From contig NW_024468919.1 of the NCBI RefSeq assembly GCF_011745365.1, positions 124,001 to 188,000 on the forward strand: a stretch of DNA of 64,000 nt, written 5' to 3'. The position numbers and the translations under genes are program-made. Every line of letters begins with the position of its first letter. Positions within the stretch are counted from its first letter, which is position 1. The notes under the pieces were generated by a model, which was not told the origin of the DNA, searched no databases, and saw only the letters and a list, made by a program, of their open reading frames with translations. Shown here piece by piece: positions 58,915 to 64,000 of this stretch. This DNA is from Cryphonectria parasitica EP155 (Eukaryota; Ascomycota; Sordariomycetes; Diaporthales; Cryphonectriaceae).

Positions 58915-60198
58915 ATGGCTGCAGAAAATATACCAAAGCAGATGAAGGCTATCCAGGCAAGTGTGCACATGAGCATCGCAATTCACTTGGTAGGATGCCC
59001 ACAGCATTGCTGACATCAAACACTCGTCTTTGCGTGTTTAGGTTGTTGAGTTCAAGAAACCCTACCAGATCAATACGGTCGATGTCCCAGATCCTACCAC
59101 ACTCGGTCCACATGATCTGCTTGTGAAAATAGCCGTGGCTTCTTACTGTCATACGGACAGCATGATCCAGCAGGGGATCTTCGGCACCTCACTCCCAGTC
59201 ATTGCTTCTCACGAAGGAGCTGGCACTGTTGTGGCCGGTGGGGCATCCGTCGAGGACTGGAAGGGGTCGCGCGTTATGTGTGGACTCCCGTTTCACTCCT
59301 GTGGCAAGTGTCTCGACTGCACTGGCCCAACAGAGTCCTGGCGGCAATACTGTATCCGCGTTGAAGGCCACTGCGGAGTACACAGGAACGGATTCTTCTC
59401 CGAGTATGCCGTCTGCGATGCACGCTCAACGACAAGACTGCCTAACGAGATCAGCTTTCTCAGTGCCGCACCACTGGCGTGTGCAGGACGAACGTCGTGG
59501 AGAGGGGTCGAACAGGCTGGTCTCGCACCGGGGCAATGGCTTGCTATCGTCGGATCTGGAGGGGGTCTCGGGCACTTGGGTGTTCAGTTTGCCAAGAAGA
59601 AGGGTCTGAAGGTTGTGGGGATCGATGCGCGGGACGATGGCCTGGAAATCTCCAGGACCATGGGTGCTGATCTTGTCGTGGATGCGAGAAAGGGGAAGGA
59701 CGCTGTCGTCAAGCAGATTCAAGAAGCTGTTGGGGGTACTGGGACGGATGCCACTGTCACGCTCTCGGACGCACCATCGGCTGCGGCTCTGGGGTGTGCA
59801 GTGACCAAGATGCACGGAACCATGGTTCAAATCGCTCAACCGGCCGAGGTTGTTATCCCATTCCAGGAACTGGTAATGCGTGACATTCGGTGAGTCTTGA
59901 GACGTCTTGTAGCAGTTTCTCCAGCTCACCCTTTTTTCTTGCTCGGCCGATAGCTGACATGTATTAATGCTTGTGCAGCGTCCACGGTAGCGTAGTCTCG
60001 TCCCCACAGGAGAGCGAGAATATGGTACATTTTATCGCAGAGAACGGGGTCAGTGTCAAGACAAATGTTTTTGACGGCCTGGATAAAATTGAAACTTTGC
60101 TGGAGAAGGTGCACAGTGGCAAGATGCAAGGGAAAGCAGTGATCGTTGTCGACCAGGATCAGATCAAGAAGGAAAAAGAATTAGGCGCCAAATACTAG
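58915..60198 (+). CDS. Zinc-dependent alcohol dehydrogenase
   Basis: Predicted 369 aa from exons 58915..58956, 59042..59889 and 59979..60198. It is a medium-chain dehydrogenase/reductase that oxidises alcohols or reduces aldehydes with NAD(P). The catalytic zinc ligands are Cys50 in SYCHTDS and His71-Glu72 in SHEGAG, with a later Cys in PLACAG. The structural zinc Cys set is 101, 104, 107 and 118 in CGKCLDC...QYC. The nucleotide-binding loop is GSGGGLGHLG followed by VVGID, where Asp suggests NAD. Intron 1 has a GC donor (CAG|GCAAGT); the nearby GTGTGC donor would create a stop, so the GC-AG join is required to attach the short first exon. It is close to yeast ADH1-type enzymes in size and motif order; cytosolic location is inferred. 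Confidence 0.88.
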
Positions 60199-60856
60199 AC
60201 CTTATGAGGCCGGAAGGTTGGAGGAAAGCCACATCAGGTACCCGGGAAATGAATATGGGCCCGTGGCTGACGTGGAGCCGAGTATCCTGATGATTGTGAG
60301 TGTACAGTCAAGACGGACCGACGAAGCAAAATCCATCAGAATGGGAATCTTCGTTTTGGAAGAGCATGGCCCACGCCGGAATTAGTATATGGAATTCGGC
60401 TGCACGGTCGGACACCAGAGAGGGCCGGACTAGCCTGCTCCCGTTCGGGTTCGACCACAAGGCCGGGGTCCGATGGCGTAGCTCTGACTTGAATAACAGT
60501 CAGCGCAATTATAGCTTTATTTTGGCCACCATCTATCTAGTAGACATGATACAAGTGCCAGGTCAACGCTTGAGCAAAATCTACAGAGTGAATGGACCTA
60601 CAGGATCTTACAAATGGCTGCTGCTTATTCAACTATTGGGCCGCATTCCGGCAAACGGCATCCCACCGTGAATGATGCAATCCGGCTTTGAAATCCATTG
60701 ATGCGGGGAATGTGAGGGAGTATTAATAATGCGATGGCCCTCCACCATCGCATCGGCCAGGGAATCAATGTAGGCTTCACATATTCGGTTCTATCACTAA
60801 ATCCAAGACACTCAAAGTCATTCTCATCGTTATTGTACACGGTTCAATCATCCAAA
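60199..60856. promoter_or_regulatory. Promoter region of GST gene
   Basis: No gene recognised between the alcohol dehydrogenase and the glutathione S-transferase. No specific motif identified. Confidence 0.4.
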
Positions 60857-62023
60857 ATGGGTTCCGAAAATGCAGCTATCAAGCTCTATACCAACCATGG
60901 ATGTCCATGTAAGGATGCGGTCTCGTTCACTGATGTCGTGACTATGAAAGCAGCAAAGGCTAAAGTTGATCCCAGGGGCGCATAGGTACGATGACATCTA
61001 GCCTGGGTCCTCAGGACCCCCAGGGCGAGGCTACAGAAGTCGCATGAACTCACTGGTCATGATTTGGAAACAGCCTAACAGTTCAGACGGGCTAACCTCA
61101 GGCATCGTTTAGGGCACACATAACTCTAGCGGAACTAGGACTTTCGTTTGAGGAGGTAAGTGAAATCTTTGCTACACTGTTCTACCATTATAATAATTAA
61201 AAAAGGAGGGTTGGGGGAGGGGGGTTTAATTAGACACGGAAGGTCGGGGCCGACAAGGGACGCTGGCGAGGATTTCGCAAGAGTAAAGGACTTTGACTAT
61301 TGAAAGAGGAGCAAGCGGTTGCTATGTGTTTGTGTGAGAATGACAAGCTGATCGTGCCAATTCTAGGAAATCATCGACCTCAGCGTCCCCCGAACTCCGG
61401 AATACCTCAAAGTCAACCCGCGTGGACTTGTTCCCTCTCTCTCCTACAACGGCGAGATCTTCACCGAGTCCGCCATTGTGGCCCAGTTCCTGGCCGATAC
61501 GTACCCAAGCCACCTTCTTCCGGCCTCTTCCGACCCCAAGGGCCCGCGTACTCGGGCCCGCATTGCCTTCTTTGTCGATGCATGGTTCTCCAAGTGCAAC
61601 AGCGTGTACACGAAGACGTGGCAGGCTAAGGCTGAAGATGAGGCCGGCGAGCTCGCCGACAGCCTGGTCAAGGTCGTAGTGAAGGAGATCGAGCCTCTGC
61701 TCCAAGACGCTGGCCCGTTCTTTGGAGGCAGCAACAAGCTCACGTTTGCCGAGGTGAGTTACTACGGGGGCCCCCATTGATACATAATTCAATACTAATT
61801 GTATTGTCATAAGGTCCTGACGGCACCATTTGTGCTCCGTCTCAAGGTGTTTGCAAAGCACGGACTTCTACCAGCCGGCCTCCTCACGGCCTTTGCTGAG
61901 CAGGCACCCAATTTCCACAAGTGGTCTGAGGCAGTCATCAAATCGCCGAGTGTAACAGGTATCTTCGACGAAGATCTGTTGGTTGAGAAGATGAAGGTGA
62001 GAATCGCCAAGGCGAAGGAGTGA
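60857..62023 (+). CDS. Glutathione S-transferase
   Basis: A GST with an N-terminal thioredoxin-like part (IKLYTNHGCP, then RAHITLAELGLSFEE) followed by PRGLVPSL and the glutathione-binding ESAIVAQFL motif. A helical C-terminal domain ends in GIFDEDLLVEKM. Well-supported exons are 61102..61155, 61367..61753 and 61814..62023. The first exon starts at the ATG at 60857, but its end is uncertain. The good donor GTAAGG after CCAT (60908) leaves one base, and no acceptor then restores the frame before RAHITL. A weak GTCTCG donor at 60920 does (sum 238 codons). The active-site region reads CPC, suggestive of a Cys-type (omega-like) GST, though this depends on the unresolved join. Role: conjugation or thiol reduction in the cytosol. 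Confidence 0.75.
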
Positions 62024-62876
62024 GCCACCCTGAACCTTCTGTTCCTTCAGCTCTCTGGTCCTACTTGTGAGGGCTTCCGTCTGAAACGGCAGAACGTGGG
62101 TTGTGAACTTGGGCCGAGCGATATAGCCCGCGTAGGTTATAGGAATAATTGATGTTGTCCGAATCTCAAGTACATTTGTCAGCAAAGATTCTCATCTTCC
62201 TCCCGAATCATGTATTGCTTTCAAGGTCAGGCACACCTTCAACTATCATTTGCAAACGCTATCACAGATATTACTCTTATATCTTAGGTACTTGACCGTG
62301 GTCACTTCCAATTACTACGTATCCTCAACTTTAGATTCGCAACATGATCATGTTTGCATGTCATTCATGTGAATTTTATTCGGTGACGACCACTTGGGCA
62401 ACAGCACGCCAAAGGTGAATCAGGCTGGCCTTTTCATCATCATAAGGAAGTAGATAGTTAAGTTGATCCAGGCCACGGACAAGGAAATTGGGACTTGGAT
62501 TTGATGAACGTCACACCAATTAATTACGCAATGTTGTTACTTGGGATGGTTCATCGTACTATACTCACTCGCCTTTCTTTGTCACAAACCAAGACGCAGA
62601 CATCATCCTGATTTTTTTTATTGAAGCCAGACCGATTTGAATCTTCACAAGAGACCTCAGCTATCTCTAAGACATAAGAAATAATGCACAACTAATTCAG
62701 ACGCATACAGGCAACTGACGACATCCCTTAAGAGGGTGCGAAGTATCGGCCAACCGTTCTAGTCTCATGAAAGAGCGGCGCGTACGGAGGCACCAGGCCC
62801 ACCGTCCCGGATGATCGACACACACAATTTCTTCCCAGACAAGATTCGAAACAGGTGAATATCAAACCAGGAGAGC
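62024..62876. other. Convergent intergenic region
   Basis: Holds the 3' ends of the GST and SUR7-type genes. No further gene recognised. Confidence 0.45.
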
Positions 62877-64000
62877 TCATCTATAGTTCCGACGGTCCCA
62901 GCTGGAGTCCATGGAGTGCTTTTCAACCTTGCCGCGCGTGCGCTGGTTCCTTCTCCTGGCACGGATGGCGGCGATGAGCTCCCAGGTCCAGTAACCCGTC
63001 GCGACGACCATAAGGGCGAACGCAGCCCAGGTGAGGCCCTGGAACTTGGAGCCGACGGTGACCTCAAGTCCGATATCATCGGCGTTTTCTTCACGGATCT
63101 TCTTGACCATCTCAGTGGCGCCGACGGTGTACAGGAGGCTGCCGATGAAGAGAACGAGGGCCGCGGTTAGCGCAAGACCGAGATTGGCAACCAGAACTTT
63201 GCGGCCCTTCTGCGGGATCAGGAAGAAGCCTGCTGCCGCGCCGAGTATCGACAGGCCGGTGAATATGGTGCTGACGATGTATAAAGCGGCCAGGGCCTCA
63301 AAAACGGTCGGCAGCTTGCTCAGCTTCTGCTCCAGCTTCTGGGTAAATCCAAGATCCGAGAGGGACACGTTGAATGGACCGAGACTCAGTTGCTTGTTGA
63401 GGAGGTCAGACATGTCCATGGAGGCTGCTCCAGTAGTCAGCACGCTGTCCCTCAGAATGGATGCATTAGATTGGAGGAGTTCAGTCCGTTCAATTTTAGC
63501 TTACAGAAGTTCAATGGCCTGTGAGAAGACCGTATTAGCATGCTGGAAGGAGGAACCAAAAAGATTCAAGAGGGGATACGGGGGGTCCTCACTTGGTACA
63601 CGATGAGATGTTCAGCCATGCGCCCGACGCAGTGGCGTTTGGCGCATAGTCACCTTGGCAGAGGTCGAGGACGTGGAATGAGTAGAACTGCTCAATGCCC
63701 AGCTCTTTCGACAGCTTGTCCGCGACATCATTGCCGATGTCGTTGAGGATGCTGGCAGCCTCGCTCTCCACAGAGCCAATGACAGCAGTCGCCGAGGCCT
63801 CGATGGAGCTAAAGAGACCACCTAGGCCGCCAAGCACGCCCTTATCGGTCGACGTGGGAGTTGCCGAAGTTGTCGTACCCGTGGTCGTGGAACTACTGCT
63901 ACCGTCTGCGAGATTCGCCAAAAAGTTCTGGCCGAGCGTGGAAGTGTTGACCATAACCACGTGGTAGTCCTCCATGAACCCCTTGTGGCTGCCGGCAAGC
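62877..64000 (-). CDS. SUR7/PalI-family membrane protein, 5' end outside window
   Basis: A partial gene. The 3' exon (63450..62877) encodes three hydrophobic segments (ALAALYIVSTIFTGLSILGA, LGLALTAALVLFIGSLLY and WAAFALMVVATGYWTWEL) and a basic tail RARRRNQR. The 5' exon (64000..63593 and beyond) encodes a Ser/Thr-rich outer region, the motif GSHKGFMEDY typical of this family, and a CQGDY...ISSC pair of cysteines, as in the claudin-like extracellular loop of SUR7/PalI proteins. The simplest join (donor at 63592, acceptor at 63451) keeps the frame, but an extra small exon between them cannot be excluded. Relatives organise cell-cortex membrane patches or take part in ambient pH signalling. The start lies beyond the window edge. 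Confidence 0.75.

Noticed and set aside
1..64000. tRNA or rRNA genes
   Set aside because: I did not recognise any cloverleaf with A and B boxes or any rRNA segment by eye; a tRNAscan-SE and Infernal run would decide.

Overview
The window looks like genomic DNA of a filamentous ascomycete (Pezizomycotina). Genes carry many short GT-AG introns of about 50-200 bp. Several families are fungus-specific (DUF3433, 2EXR, SUR7/PalI, fungal_trans regulators), and one transposon shows stop codons of the kind left by RIP (repeat-induced point mutation). I cannot name genus or species. Nothing here was compared with a database; family calls rest on motifs and remembered family features. Exon models were built by hand from splice signals and reading-frame continuity, and summed exon lengths were checked to divide by three.

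Layout. 0.7-11 kb: a SulP sulfate permease (-), a divergent DUF3604 protein with a PHP-like metal motif (+), and a large DUF3433 membrane protein (+). 12-20 kb: a DHA1-type MFS exporter (-), an AT-rich island, a 2EXR protein (-) and a secreted tannase/feruloyl esterase (+). 21.5-26.4 kb: nested transposons. A Fot1/pogo-type DNA element with perfect 59-bp terminal inverted repeats and a RIP-degraded transposase is interrupted beside the transposase start by a 3.0-kb LTR element. That LTR element has 214-bp LTRs and a TTTGG target duplication, and its interior is almost entirely tandem repeats with no gag or pol.

27.6-43.8 kb: a sugar-use neighbourhood. It holds an intracellular GH127 beta-L-arabinofuranosidase-type enzyme, a maltose/alpha-glucoside-type transporter, a secreted clan GH-A hydrolase and a large regulator with both C2H2 fingers and a Zn2Cys6 cluster. 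A proline-iminopeptidase-like gene with an early stop and a second sugar transporter follow. Three GYGGGG (CreA-type) motifs sit between the first transporter and the secreted hydrolase. The simplest reading is outside hydrolysis, import, then inside hydrolysis, under local regulation and carbon catabolite repression.

44-64 kb: a membrane-anchored multicopper oxidase (-), two PF04185 phospholipase C/phosphoesterase genes (+, the first missing a splice acceptor next to its HPP motif), a frameshifted coiled-coil gene, an alpha/beta hydrolase, a zinc alcohol dehydrogenase with a GC-AG intron, a glutathione S-transferase and a SUR7/PalI-type membrane protein cut by the window edge.

The most unusual items are the nested element with its gene-free satellite interior, the compact glycoside-use cluster, and several genes that look intact except for one small lesion.
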